From NCBI GenBank assembly GCA_943787485.1, contig CALSMP010000006.1:62001-126000 (forward strand): a stretch of DNA of 64,000 bases, read 5' to 3'. Position numbers and translations under genes: made by a program. This document shows, piece after piece, positions 9,730 through 18,357 of the stretch. This stretch comes from an uncultured Luminiphilus sp. (GTDB lineage: Bacteria > Pseudomonadota > Gammaproteobacteria > Pseudomonadales > Halieaceae). The stretch's first letter is position 1. Every line of letters starts with the position of its first letter. Below the pieces are notes generated by a model, which was given only the letters and a program-made list of their open reading frames with translations, searched no databases and had not been told where the DNA came from.

Positions 9730-11802
9730 ATGAATGATGACGTCAGCCTAGGCAAGCCTACCCCCATTTCAGTTCTCAAGGGTGTTGGACCCAAGCTGTC
9801 TGAGCGACTTATCGCGCTCGGAATAAGCTCTGTGGAGGAGCTGCTTTTTCATTTCCCCCTGCGCTATCAAGACAGAACCCGTGTAACACCCATCGCCGGG
9901 CTGAAAGAAGGATTAGATGCCGTTGTACAGGCGGAGGTCCGAATGGCAAGCATCATACCGGGGCGACGCCCGTCCCTGGTAGTCAAGGTGGCCGATGCCT
10001 CGGGTCTCCTGACGCTGAGGTTTTTTCACTTTCGGCGAGCACAGGCCAACCAGTTCAAGCCGGGTGCACCTATATCACTCTTTGGCCAAGCCCGATCGAG
10101 CCGGCATGGCGGAGAGATGATCCATCCGGAATACCGGTTGGGTGCAACGGCCAGCTTTCTGGAAAGTGCACTGACCCCAATTTACCCAACTGCAGAGGGG
10201 TTGGGCCAGGCGATTTGGCGCAAACTGACCGACCAGGCACTTGAACGGCTGATAAAGCACCCTCCTGTCGATCTCCTTGCACCCGTGTACCCCGCTTCCT
10301 TAAGCCTCAGTGACGCCATTCACTACCTCCACAGACCGCCGCCAGACGCACCCGTCGGGCTGATCAAAGACTGGCAGCACCCCGCGCAGCTGAGGCTTTC
10401 ATTAGAGGAATTGGTTGCACACCATCTATCACTACAAGCTCTTCGTGCCAAAGAGCGCGCCTTTGAAGCGCCCAAAATCGCACCATACCCTGAGCTGTGC
10501 AAGATGTTCTTAGACACTCTGCCGTTTCAACCTACCGGTGCTCAAGAGCGGGTGATCGGGGAGATAATGGCCGACCTCTCAAGCCACGCCCCAATGCTTC
10601 GTCTTGTCCAGGGAGACGTCGGATCGGGCAAAACACTCGTGGCGGCAGTCTCAGCGCTTTCGGCTATAGCAGCGGGGTATCAGGCGGTGTTGATGGCCCC
10701 GACAGAGCTTTTGGCAGAACAGCACCTGAGAACTTTCAGAGCCTGGCTTGAACCCCTAGGAGTCACTATCGCGTGGTTGAGCGGCAAAGTTAGAGGTCAG
10801 GCGAGAAAAGAAACCCTACAAGCCATCGTTGAGGGAGATGCCACACTAGTCGTAGGCACCCATGCCCTTTTTCAGGAGGGTGTTAGTTTTAATGCTCTCG
10901 CGCTGGTTATCATCGATGAGCAGCATCGGTTTGGTGTCCATCAGCGACTCGCGTTGACAGAGAAGGCCTCTGGTGCCGGTTATCCACACCAGTTGGTACT
11001 GACAGCAACACCCATTCCGAGAACGCTGTCGATGGTGGCCTACGCTGATTTGGACAGTTCCATCATCGACGAACTCCCTCCGGGTAGAACCCCCGTCACC
11101 ACCACGCTGGTCGATAGCGATCGCCGCGCGGAAGTCATCGCGAGAGTCGGCGCAGCCTGTGCGGCGGGTCGCCAAGCATATTGGGTCTGCACCTTGATCG
11201 AAGAGTCCGACACCCTCAACGCGCAGGCAGCAGAGGCCACGGCCGAACTGTTAAAAAGCCATCTGCCCAAGGTAGCCGTCGGGCTTATTCATGGCCGCCA
11301 AACGCCCCAAGAGAAAGAGCGCGTTATGGCCCGCTTTGCCTCCGGTGACTTGTCCCTGCTCGTTGCAACCACGGTTATTGAGGTCGGCGTCGATGTGCCC
11401 AACGCCAGCCTGATGATTATTGAAAACCCCGAGCGGCTCGGACTGGCACAGCTGCATCAGTTACGCGGGCGTGTGGGTAGGGGCTCGACTGATAGCTTTT
11501 GCCTATTGCTTTACCAGCAGCCGCTTAGCCTCATAGGAAAAGAGCGCCTTAACGTGCTTCGGGAAAGCAACGACGGGTTCTTCATCGCTGAGGAGGACCT
11601 CCGACTCCGTGGTGCGGGGGAGCTTTTAGGGACCCGCCAAACCGGAGCGGCTACATTTCGTGTCGCCCAGCTACCGGAGCACGAACATTTACTTGATGAG
11701 GTTCAATCCCTCGCGCAGGCGCTACTGGCAAAACATCCTAGTCTTTGTGAGTTGCTTATCACCCGGTGGACCGGGGAAAGACAAGCTTTCGCGCGGGTGT
11801 GA
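9730..11802 (+). CDS. recG: ATP-dependent DNA helicase RecG
   Basis: Branched-DNA translocase that regresses stalled replication forks and processes Holliday junctions. It has 690 residues (E. coli 693). The N-terminal wedge/OB domain has the helix-hairpin PISVLKGVGPKLSERL and LLFHFPLRYQDRT. The helicase core has Walker A GDVGSGKT near residues 294-301, PTELLAEQH, the Walker B box DEQHRFG near 396-402, ATPIPRTL, and the C-terminal ATTVIEVGVDVPNA and QLRGRVGRG motifs. ATG 9730 begins a typical RecG N-terminus. No frameshift is seen, although the gene lies within a few kb of several frameshifted neighbours. Confidence 0.96.
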   Translation: MNDDVSLGKPTPISVLKGVGPKLSERLIALGISSVEELLFHFPLRYQDRTRVTPIAGLKEGLDAVVQAEVRMASIIPGRRPSLVVKVADASGLLTLRFFHFRRAQANQFKPGAPISLFGQARSSRHGGEMIHPEYRLGATASFLESALTPIYPTAEGLGQAIWRKLTDQALERLIKHPPVDLLAPVYPASLSLSDAIHYLHRPPPDAPVGLIKDWQHPAQLRLSLEELVAHHLSLQALRAKERAFEAPKIAPYPELCKMFLDTLPFQPTGAQERVIGEIMADLSSHAPMLRLVQGDVGSGKTLVAAVSALSAIAAGYQAVLMAPTELLAEQHLRTFRAWLEPLGVTIAWLSGKVRGQARKETLQAIVEGDATLVVGTHALFQEGVSFNALALVIIDEQHRFGVHQRLALTEKASGAGYPHQLVLTATPIPRTLSMVAYADLDSSIIDELPPGRTPVTTTLVDSDRRAEVIARVGAACAAGRQAYWVCTLIEESDTLNAQAAEATAELLKSHLPKVAVGLIHGRQTPQEKERVMARFASGDLSLLVATTVIEVGVDVPNASLMIIENPERLGLAQLHQLRGRVGRGSTDSFCLLLYQQPLSLIGKERLNVLRESNDGFFIAEEDLRLRGAGELLGTRQTGAATFRVAQLPEHEHLLDEVQSLAQALLAKHPSLCELLITRWTGERQAFARV

Positions 11803-11847
11803 AGAGGGTACACTTGGACGTTAATCACCGACAGACTGAAACGCGGC

Positions 11848-12741
11848 ATGAGTACTGATCTCCAAAAACCTACAATCCAAGCTCCGCCTGTAACGAAATG
11901 GCAGGGGTTGTGGGAGCTTATGCGCTTTCACAAGCCCATCGGGACCTGGTTACTTGCAGCGCCGACTGCGTGGGCGCTAGTCATCGCTAGCAACGGCTGG
12001 CCAGAGGCTAAGCTGCTTATCATTTTCAGTTTAGGGGTTGTAGTCATGCGGTCTGCTGGCTGCGTTGTAAACGACCTCGCGGATCAGGACCTCGACGGTC
12101 ATGTAGAGCGAACCCGGACCCGACCGCTCATCACCGGCGCGGTCACCGCCAATGAAGCGCTTGTTCTGCTGGGAATCCTCTTGTTTCTCGCGTTGCTGTT
12201 AGTTCTTATGACCAACCCTTTCACAGTGATGCTGTCTTTTTTTGGTGCCGGTCTCGCCATGATCTATCCCTTCATGAAGCGCTGGACCCACCTGCCACAG
12301 TTTGTTCTCGGGGCGGCGTTTTCATGGTCAATCCCCATGGCATTTGCCGCTGTCACCAACACATTACCCCAGGGGTTATGGTGGTTATTCGCTGCCAATT
12401 TGTTGTGGACCGTTGTTTATGACACCCAATATGCCATGGTCGACAGAGATGACGATCTTGCTGTCGGCGTCAAGTCGACCGCGATCCTTTTTGGTCAGCT
12501 GGACCGGCGTTTGATTGGCTTTATGCAATTGGTTTCTCTTGAGTGCTTTGTGATGGCGGGTGTGAGCTTTCAGCTTGGGCCCCCTTACTTTGTCAGTATT
12601 GCAGCGGTCGGCACGTTATTCCTCTGGCATCAGTGGCTTATCAGACATCGCGATAGAGAAGGGTGCTTTAAGGCCTTCAATCAAAGCAAATGGATTGGTC
12701 TGATCGTGCTTTTGGGGATAGTGGGACAGTTTGCCCTCTAA
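11848..12741 (+). CDS. ubiA: 4-hydroxybenzoate polyprenyltransferase
   Basis: Inner-membrane prenyltransferase attaching the polyprenyl tail to 4-hydroxybenzoate in ubiquinone synthesis. It has 297 residues (E. coli 290) with about eight or nine hydrophobic segments. Both Asp-rich motifs are present: NDLADQDLDGHVERTRTRPL near residues 74-93, binding prenyl diphosphate through magnesium, and YDTQYAMVDRDDD near 191-203. The early MRFHKPIGTWLL block is typical of UbiA rather than of heme O or chlorophyll synthases. It starts 45 bases after recG, the order also seen in related genomes. No chorismate lyase gene (ubiC) is adjacent. Confidence 0.95.
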   Translation: MSTDLQKPTIQAPPVTKWQGLWELMRFHKPIGTWLLAAPTAWALVIASNGWPEAKLLIIFSLGVVVMRSAGCVVNDLADQDLDGHVERTRTRPLITGAVTANEALVLLGILLFLALLLVLMTNPFTVMLSFFGAGLAMIYPFMKRWTHLPQFVLGAAFSWSIPMAFAAVTNTLPQGLWWLFAANLLWTVVYDTQYAMVDRDDDLAVGVKSTAILFGQLDRRLIGFMQLVSLECFVMAGVSFQLGPPYFVSIAAVGTLFLWHQWLIRHRDREGCFKAFNQSKWIGLIVLLGIVGQFAL

Positions 12742-12786
12742 CCCGTATACGTTCCTTTTAGCTGCGATTACCTGCCGACACCCACG

Positions 12787-13933
12787 ATGGAGCTCTTTGT
12801 ATACGGAAGCATTGGTGACATTCCACGAGATGAGTGGGATGGGTGGTTTGGTAGCGACTATCCATTTCTTGGCTACGATTTTCTGCTGGGCCTTGAGACC
12901 GCTGACTGCACCACCGTAAAAAGCGGATGGGCGCCTTTTCATTTAGTTCTCCGCGAAGGGGGCGTTGCCATTGGCGCCGCTCCCGGGTTCTTAAAGGAGC
13001 ACTCTTATGGGGAGTACGTCGTTGGACTGGGCTTGGGCAGACGCTTGGCATCGGCAGGGGCTTGAGTACTATCCGAAGCTGGTTACCGCTGCGCCTTTTA
13101 CCCCGGCCACGGGCCCGCGACTCTGGGCCGATCCAAATCGACCTAACGCGCTGGGTGAGTTTTCAAACGCTGTTACAGCGCTGTGTGAAGAAAAAGGTAT
13201 CACCGGTTGGCATATTCTTTTTGCTGACGACTACCCAGCGCTAGAAGAGTTGCCTGGGGGCGATTTTGTTGAACGAGTGACCTGCCAGTTTCATTGGATA
13301 AATCGTGGCTATCGCGACTTTGAAGACTTTTTACAAACCTTCAGCAGTAGAAAAAGAAAGAATCTTCGCAAGGAACGCGCGAGTATTGTGCAACAAGGGT
13401 TATGCCTGTACACCTTTCGCGGCAGCGCCATCACCAGTGCGCACTGGCAGTTGTTTCATCACTGCTACCAAACCACCTACGCCAAACGCAGTGGCCACGG
13501 CGGTTATCTGACTAAAGCTTTTTTTTTAGAGGTCTGCGCGACCTTAGGTGACATCCCGGTCATGGTGATTGCTGAGGATGAGGGAGGGTTACCTGTAGCA
13601 GCGGCACTTTATTTTGAGTCGTCACACACCCTGTATGGCCGCTACTGGGGGTGTTTGCGGGAATACGACAACCTCCATTTCGAAGCCTGCTATTACCGGG
13701 GTATTGAGTACTGCATTCAGAGGGGATTACAGCGCTTTGACCCGGGAGCTCAAGGTGAACATAAAATTCAACGAGGATTCGAACCGACGCTGACACGATC
13801 CCTGCACTGGGTGGCAGAGCCGGGTTTTAGGGAGCCTATCGCCGCTTTTTGCCGTCGTGAAAGAGATCAAGTTCGCGCCTATCAACAAGAAGCGAGTGCT
13901 TTGCTTCCATTCAAGAACATGGGAGGCGAATGA
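12787..13933 (+). CDS. COG3146 GNAT-like protein, frameshifted near 13021-13025
   Basis: Two overlapping frames together encode one 381-residue protein of the COG3146 family (peptidoglycan-related acyltransferase-like, GNAT/FemAB fold); its molecular role is not established. The first frame runs from ATG 12787 and ends in HSYGEYVV before turning to nonsense. The second resumes with DWAWADAWHRQGLEYYPKL, the family's usual continuation of GEYVF-like. Dropping one base from GTTGG at 13021-13025 joins them exactly. Later blocks include FAPATGPRL-like AAPFTPATGPRLW, SRKRKNLRKER, YWGCLREYDNLHFEACYY and DPGAQGEHKIQRGFEP, all family landmarks. The gene follows ubiA and converges on yaaA. It is either a sequence error or a recent pseudogene; six similar shifts nearby favour error. 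Confidence 0.8.
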
Positions 13934-13937
13934 TCGT

Positions 13938-14720
13938 TTAGGCGCCTGGTGGCTTGTCCCGTAAAAAGACAAGCTCACTTGCGGTCGATAAGGTCTTACT
14001 GAAATAATAGCCCTCGGCATCAAATTCCTTTAAGCCCTCGGGGTCATTAAGCTGACGATCAATAATAAAGCGGGCCATCAAGCCCCGTGCTTTTTTTGCA
14101 AAAAAGCTAATCATCTTATACTTCCCTTGCTTGAGATCCTTAAATACTGGGGTGATAATTTCCGCGTCAAGGGTCTTCGCATTCACCGATTTGAAGTACT
14201 CATTTGACGCCAAATTAATCAGTAAAGGGCTGCCGCTTTTTTTAAGGTCTGCCTGAACCGCGTCGGAGATATCGTTACCCCAAAACTCATACAAATTTTT
14301 ACCCACCCGGTTGTTAAATCGAAGTCCCATTTCGAGGCGGTAAGGTTGCATTAGATCGAGCGGCCGCAACAAGCCGTAGAGACCGGACAAAATACGCAGG
14401 TGTTTTTGCGCAAACTTAAGTCCTTTAGCGTCCAGCGTCTCCGCTGCCAATCCGGTATAGACATCGCCCTTAAACGCCAACAATGCTTGCTTGGCGTTTT
14501 GAGGAGTGAATTCGGGGTGCCAATTCATAAACCGCTCATGATTCAGATTAGCAATGCTCTCGCTGACCCCCATTAAGCGTTGAATATCCCCGGGGGTAAG
14601 GCGGCGGGCGTCCTCAACCAATTCGCCGGCTCGAGACAAGAACGCGGGTTGGGTTGCCTGTCGTGTGATAGCCGGCGTCTCGTAATCGAGCGTCTTCGCG
14701 GGCGAAATAACAGTTAACAC
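13938..14720 (-). CDS. yaaA: Peroxide stress protein YaaA
   Basis: UPF0246/YaaA protein of 260 residues (E. coli 258). E. coli YaaA lowers free intracellular iron and limits oxidative damage under hydrogen peroxide. The N-terminus VISPAKTLDYETP, the central LAFKGDVYTGLAAETL, the block LSGLYGLLRPLDLMQPYRLEMG, and the late LINLASNEYFKSV and KKARGLMARFII match the family along its length. The start is GTG at 14718-14720, chosen by alignment of MLTVISPAKTLD; GGGAGA lies upstream. It is divergent from the TRAP permease gene and convergent with the COG3146 gene, four bases apart. Confidence 0.94.
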   Translation of the reverse strand: MLTVISPAKTLDYETPAITRQATQPAFLSRAGELVEDARRLTPGDIQRLMGVSESIANLNHERFMNWHPEFTPQNAKQALLAFKGDVYTGLAAETLDAKGLKFAQKHLRILSGLYGLLRPLDLMQPYRLEMGLRFNNRVGKNLYEFWGNDISDAVQADLKKSGSPLLINLASNEYFKSVNAKTLDAEIITPVFKDLKQGKYKMISFFAKKARGLMARFIIDRQLNDPEGLKEFDAEGYYFSKTLSTASELVFLRDKPPGA

Positions 14721-14788
14721 AGCCTAATCTCCCTGAATTTTTGACGGCAACAATGATAACCTGTTCAGCGGCCCAAAGGACCCCCGTA

Positions 14789-15322
14789 ATGGACAACACC
14801 CCGCCCCACCCACCACTTGTTAGTCGCATTCTGGATACAGCCTCCCAACTGCTGCTGCCGGCTATCGCCTGGTTTCCCTTGGCAATGGCTATTCTGACGG
14901 TTGCGGTAGTATCGCTGCGATATGGCTGGGGGATTGGTGCGATAGCGGCTCAGGAGGGGGTTCTCTACCTACACAGCGCCCTTTTCCTGCTGGGAATCTC
15001 CTGGACTCTTGCGGCTGACGGTCATGTGCGGGTCGACATTTTTTACCGCCAGTTCTCCAGCCGCCAAAAAGCCTGGGTGGATGCCCTCGGCCACACTATA
15101 TTCACACTGCCGTTGTGTGTGCTGATAGGCATCACCAGCTGGGGCTATGTTGCAGAATCCTGGGCCATTGCGGAGGTGTCACCGGAGCCTGGTGGCATTC
15201 CCGCAGTGTTTCTTTTAAAAAGCCTTATTCCAATAATGACGGGGCTGCTGTTTCTGCAGGCCTGCTCTGAGATCGTAAAGGCTCTTCAAATTCTGATCTC
15301 CGAGACCGCTTATGCAGGGTGA
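14789..15322 (+). CDS. TRAP transporter small permease (DctQ type)
   Basis: Small membrane subunit of a tripartite ATP-independent periplasmic transporter, 177 residues. Four hydrophobic segments lie near residues 18-40, 55-75, 95-115 and 135-155. The motif VRVDIFYRQFSSRQKAWVDALGH between segments two and three is the hallmark of DctQ subunits. The start at ATG 14789 was chosen because AAAGGA sits eight bases upstream; the frame is open to 14741. Its stop overlaps the DctM start by 11 bases, so the two permease genes are coupled. The likely binding protein is encoded 1.8 kb downstream on the opposite strand. Confidence 0.9.
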   Translation: MDNTPPHPPLVSRILDTASQLLLPAIAWFPLAMAILTVAVVSLRYGWGIGAIAAQEGVLYLHSALFLLGISWTLAADGHVRVDIFYRQFSSRQKAWVDALGHTIFTLPLCVLIGITSWGYVAESWAIAEVSPEPGGIPAVFLLKSLIPIMTGLLFLQACSEIVKALQILISETAYAG

Positions 15323-16673
15323 ATTCGCTCTCGCTCTATTTGCCGCTGTCTGCGTAGTCTTAATGCTGGGATTTCCCGTAGCGCTGACTCTCGCGGGGGT
15401 CAGTTTAGTTTTCGCAGCATTGGGCACCCTTGCTGGGGCCTTCGACCCAAGTTATCTGCTGGCCTTACCGGCCCGTCTGTTTGGCACCATGACAAACGAA
15501 ACCTTAGTCGCTGTTCCCTTGTTTATTTTGATGGGAAATATTCTCGAGCGCGCCCGCATCGCCGAGGATTTGCTTAACAACTTAGCTCAAATTTTTGGCG
15601 AGCGCCCGGGAGGTCTCGGTATTTCCGTTGTGCTCGTGGGCGCCCTTCTTGCCGCCAGCACAGGTATTGTCGGTGCCACCGTCGTTACGATGGGGCTGCT
15701 GTCGCTGCCGACCATGCTTCGCGCCGGATATAACCCAAGCCTTGCGGCGGGGACGATCTGCGCCACCGGCACGCTAGGTCAGATCATTCCGCCTTCCATC
15801 GCACTGGTCTTGCTCGGAGATATCATCTCTAGCGCCTATCAGCGTGCCCAACTCGAGATGGGGGTGCTTAATACCGCAACCGTCTCGGTAGGAGACCTAT
15901 TCATTGGGGCGCTGGTTCCAGGCGTCATTTTGGTGACTTGCTACGTCTTGTGGATTGCCGTGACCGGCTGGATCGCGCCACAAAACGTGCCACCGATAAA
16001 GACCTCTAAGGTTTCCGTTATGCAAGTAGCCAAGGTCTTGTTACCACCGCTCGGCTTAATCACTTTGGTACTTGGGTCAATTTTGGTGGGCGCAGCCACC
16101 CCTACCGAGGCGTCTGGCGTAGGAGCGATAGGTGCGTTGGTCCTCGCTATTTTACGCAACGAGATGTCATGGCAGCGCCTGCGGGAAATTGGCCAGAGCA
16201 CCCTACAAGTTACCAGCATGATTTTTCTCATACTGATTGGCGCCTCTGTCTTCTCTTTAGTTTTTAGGGGATTTGGGGGTGAAGAAATGGTGCAGGAGTT
16301 TTTCCACACCATGGACGGGGGCCCCGGTGCCGCGTTCCTGTTGGTAATGGTCACTATCTTTTTGCTCGGCTTTATTCTCGATTTCATTGAAATCACGTTT
16401 GTTGTCGTGCCTATTGTCGGGCCCATCTTGTTGGCAATGGGTTTCGACCCGGTGTGGCTGGGCATTATGATCGCTGTGAATCTACAAACATCATTTCTTA
16501 CGCCGCCTTTTGGCTTTGCTCTTTTTTACCTGCGAGGCGTCGCCTCCGACGAGGTCAGCACTGGTGCGCTTTACCGCGGAGTAATCCCCTTCGTACTTCT
16601 TCAGCTAGGTTTATTGGTGATCTTGTGGTTTTTTCCAGAGCTCATCTCTTGGCTGCCAAACAAACTCAATTGA
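15312..16673 (+). CDS. TRAP transporter large permease (DctM type)
   Basis: Large membrane subunit of the TRAP transporter that carries the sodium-driven transport pathway. It has 453 residues with about 12 hydrophobic segments. Family features include VALTLAGVSLVFA near the N-terminus, VPLFILMGNILERARIAEDLL, LVGALLAASTGIVGATVVTMGLLSLP, GTICATGTLGQIIPPSIALVLLGD and the C-terminal LQTSFLTPPFGFALFYLRG. A large central loop of about 80 residues with an inserted IVPQ-poor stretch (around residues 175-235) resembles the mannitol/chloroaromatic-type or keto-acid TRAP subfamily. Substrate is not determined by this subunit. It overlaps dctQ and is followed by a thioesterase gene after 103 bases. Confidence 0.93.
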   Translation: MQGEFALALFAAVCVVLMLGFPVALTLAGVSLVFAALGTLAGAFDPSYLLALPARLFGTMTNETLVAVPLFILMGNILERARIAEDLLNNLAQIFGERPGGLGISVVLVGALLAASTGIVGATVVTMGLLSLPTMLRAGYNPSLAAGTICATGTLGQIIPPSIALVLLGDIISSAYQRAQLEMGVLNTATVSVGDLFIGALVPGVILVTCYVLWIAVTGWIAPQNVPPIKTSKVSVMQVAKVLLPPLGLITLVLGSILVGAATPTEASGVGAIGALVLAILRNEMSWQRLREIGQSTLQVTSMIFLILIGASVFSLVFRGFGGEEMVQEFFHTMDGGPGAAFLLVMVTIFLLGFILDFIEITFVVVPIVGPILLAMGFDPVWLGIMIAVNLQTSFLTPPFGFALFYLRGVASDEVSTGALYRGVIPFVLLQLGLLVILWFFPELISWLPNKLN

Positions 16674-16776
16674 CCTATGGTTTTTGTGATATTACGAGAC
16701 TAACAGTGCAGGTAAACTGCCCACCGAATACCGCCATTAATCAATTTAACCAGGTGCTAACTCGAGGCCTCACCAC

Positions 16777-17169
16777 ATGAACGAGATCGATGCCAACCCA
16801 GCTCCTCAGGGGGATTTAAGCTTGCAAGCAGTGGCTATGCCCTGCGACACCAACCCGCACGGGGATATTTTTGGGGGCTGGTTAATGTCACAGATGGACT
16901 TAGCGGGGTACGTCACAGCCTGTGAGGTCGCTGACGGACAGGTTGCTACTGTCGCTGTCGAGGGTATGTCGTTTCTCACACCTGTGCACGTCGGCGCGGT
17001 GGTGAGTTGTTACTGCGACGTGGTTGAGGTCGGCCGTAGTTCTGTTCGTGTAGTGGTCGAGGTGTGGATCAATTCCAAGCACGACGGCGAACCCCTGAAG
17101 GTTACTGAAGGAACCTTTATCTACGTCGCCATCGACAACGAAAAGCGCACTCGTATTATTGCTCAATAA
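16777..17169 (+). CDS. YciA-like acyl-CoA thioesterase (hotdog fold)
   Basis: Single hotdog-domain thioesterase of 130 residues closely resembling E. coli YciA, which hydrolyses a broad range of acyl-CoAs. The opening PQGDLSLQAVAMPCDTNPHGDIFGGWLMSQMDLAGYV contains the catalytic-site Asp and the Gly-rich helix; VAVEGMSFLTPVHVG and VEVWINS form the later strands. The start ATG follows a 103-base gap that could hold its own promoter, so co-transcription with the TRAP permeases is possible but not shown. Its 3' end overlaps the 3' end of the oppositely oriented TRAP binding-protein gene by 14 bases. Confidence 0.88.
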   Translation: MNEIDANPAPQGDLSLQAVAMPCDTNPHGDIFGGWLMSQMDLAGYVTACEVADGQVATVAVEGMSFLTPVHVGAVVSCYCDVVEVGRSSVRVVVEVWINSKHDGEPLKVTEGTFIYVAIDNEKRTRIIAQ

Positions 17170-18310
17170 AATTTACTGGGGGTAGCACCTTGTCTCTTGC
17201 ATTGAGAAAGGCCCGCTCCGAAATCTCGTGATAAGCCCTTACATCCCGCGCGAACGCTTCGTAGGAGTCAGCGATTTTTTGTGCCATAGGGTCACTCTCA
17301 ATCAGTGACTCAAGCACTAAAATTGATTTGTCATACAGCAGCTGCAAAACATCGTCCGGGAGAACGCGCAACTTGCTGCCGCCGGCTAAAAGTGTGCGAA
17401 GAGATTCATTGTTACGCGCAGTGAATTCATCAAGCATATTCTGGTTTGCCGCCCGAGCTGCGTATTCCACAATCGCCTGGAGATCCTCAGGAAGTGCTTC
17501 AAATGCCTGTGTATTGACCGTAAATTCAAGCATCGCGCCGGGTTCATGCCACCCCGGGTAGTAATAGTATTCCGCGACTTCATTAAGCCCTAAGGTTCGA
17601 TCATTGTAAGGACCGACCCATTCCACTGCGTCGATTACACCGGTTTGCATCGACGTATAGATTTCACCGCCCGCTATTCTTACCGCTGTTCCACCGGCAG
17701 CATCAAAAACCTCGCCCGCCAAACCAGGAATACGCATTTTCAAGCCTTTTAGGTCAGCAGCACTACGTAGCTCTCGGTTAAACCATCCCGCCATTTGAAC
17801 GCCAGTACTGCCGCCGGCAAAGGGTGTTACACCGAAGGGAGCGTAAAGTTCGCGCCACAAGGCGAGGCCATCCCCGTAATGCAGCCAGCCATTCATTTCT
17901 TGCGCAGTCATGCCGAACGGAACCGCCGTATAAAAGACGGCTGCGGGTATCTTCCCCTTCCAGTAATACGCTGCTCCGTGACCCATTTCGGCCACCCCTT
18001 GTGACACCGCATCGAAAACTTCAAATGCAGGAACGATTTCGCCAGCGCCGTACACGCGAATAGTTAAACGCCCTGCGCTCATTTTGTTGACGTAGCGGGC
18101 AAAGTTTTCAGGCGCCGCTCCGAGGCCAGGCAGGTTTTTAGGCCAAGTGGTCACCAGTTTCCATTGGTAGCTAACAGAAGATAAGCCATCGCTGGATGAG
18201 TTAAGCGGGCTCTGGGTGTTAGCTCTATCGACGGCCCACAGGGAAACAACTGTGACAAGTAGCGCCACTAGGATCACTACTAAAACAGGTAAATAACGAC
18301 GTTCAAACAT
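17156..18310 (-). CDS. TRAP transporter substrate-binding protein (DctP/TakP-like)
   Basis: Periplasmic solute-binding protein of 384 residues. Residues 6-28 form a hydrophobic signal or anchor segment (LPVLVVILVALLVTVVSLWAV). The mature part shows VTTWPKNLPGLG, then GAGEIVPAFEVFDAVSQGVAEMGHGAAYYW, LKGLKMRIPGLAGEVF, GGEIYTSMQTGVIDAVEWVGPYND and YYYYPGWHEPGAMLE. These are landmarks of the keto-acid (TakP) branch of TRAP binding proteins, suggesting a 2-oxo acid or related organic acid as ligand; this is inference. It is on the opposite strand from the dctQM genes 0.5 kb away, an unusual split for a single transporter, and lies just downstream of uvrD's neighbour gap. Confidence 0.88.
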   Translation of the reverse strand: MFERRYLPVLVVILVALLVTVVSLWAVDRANTQSPLNSSSDGLSSVSYQWKLVTTWPKNLPGLGAAPENFARYVNKMSAGRLTIRVYGAGEIVPAFEVFDAVSQGVAEMGHGAAYYWKGKIPAAVFYTAVPFGMTAQEMNGWLHYGDGLALWRELYAPFGVTPFAGGSTGVQMAGWFNRELRSAADLKGLKMRIPGLAGEVFDAAGGTAVRIAGGEIYTSMQTGVIDAVEWVGPYNDRTLGLNEVAEYYYYPGWHEPGAMLEFTVNTQAFEALPEDLQAIVEYAARAANQNMLDEFTARNNESLRTLLAGGSKLRVLPDDVLQLLYDKSILVLESLIESDPMAQKIADSYEAFARDVRAYHEISERAFLNARDKVLPPVNFIEQ

Positions 18311-18357
18311 TATATGTCTCCAGCGGGGGTCCCACTCGAAATATCAATTAGATAACC

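Noticed and set aside
14741-14788. Upstream start for the TRAP small permease
   Set aside because: The 16 extra residues lack similarity and the ATG at 14789 has a proper AAAGGA at good spacing.
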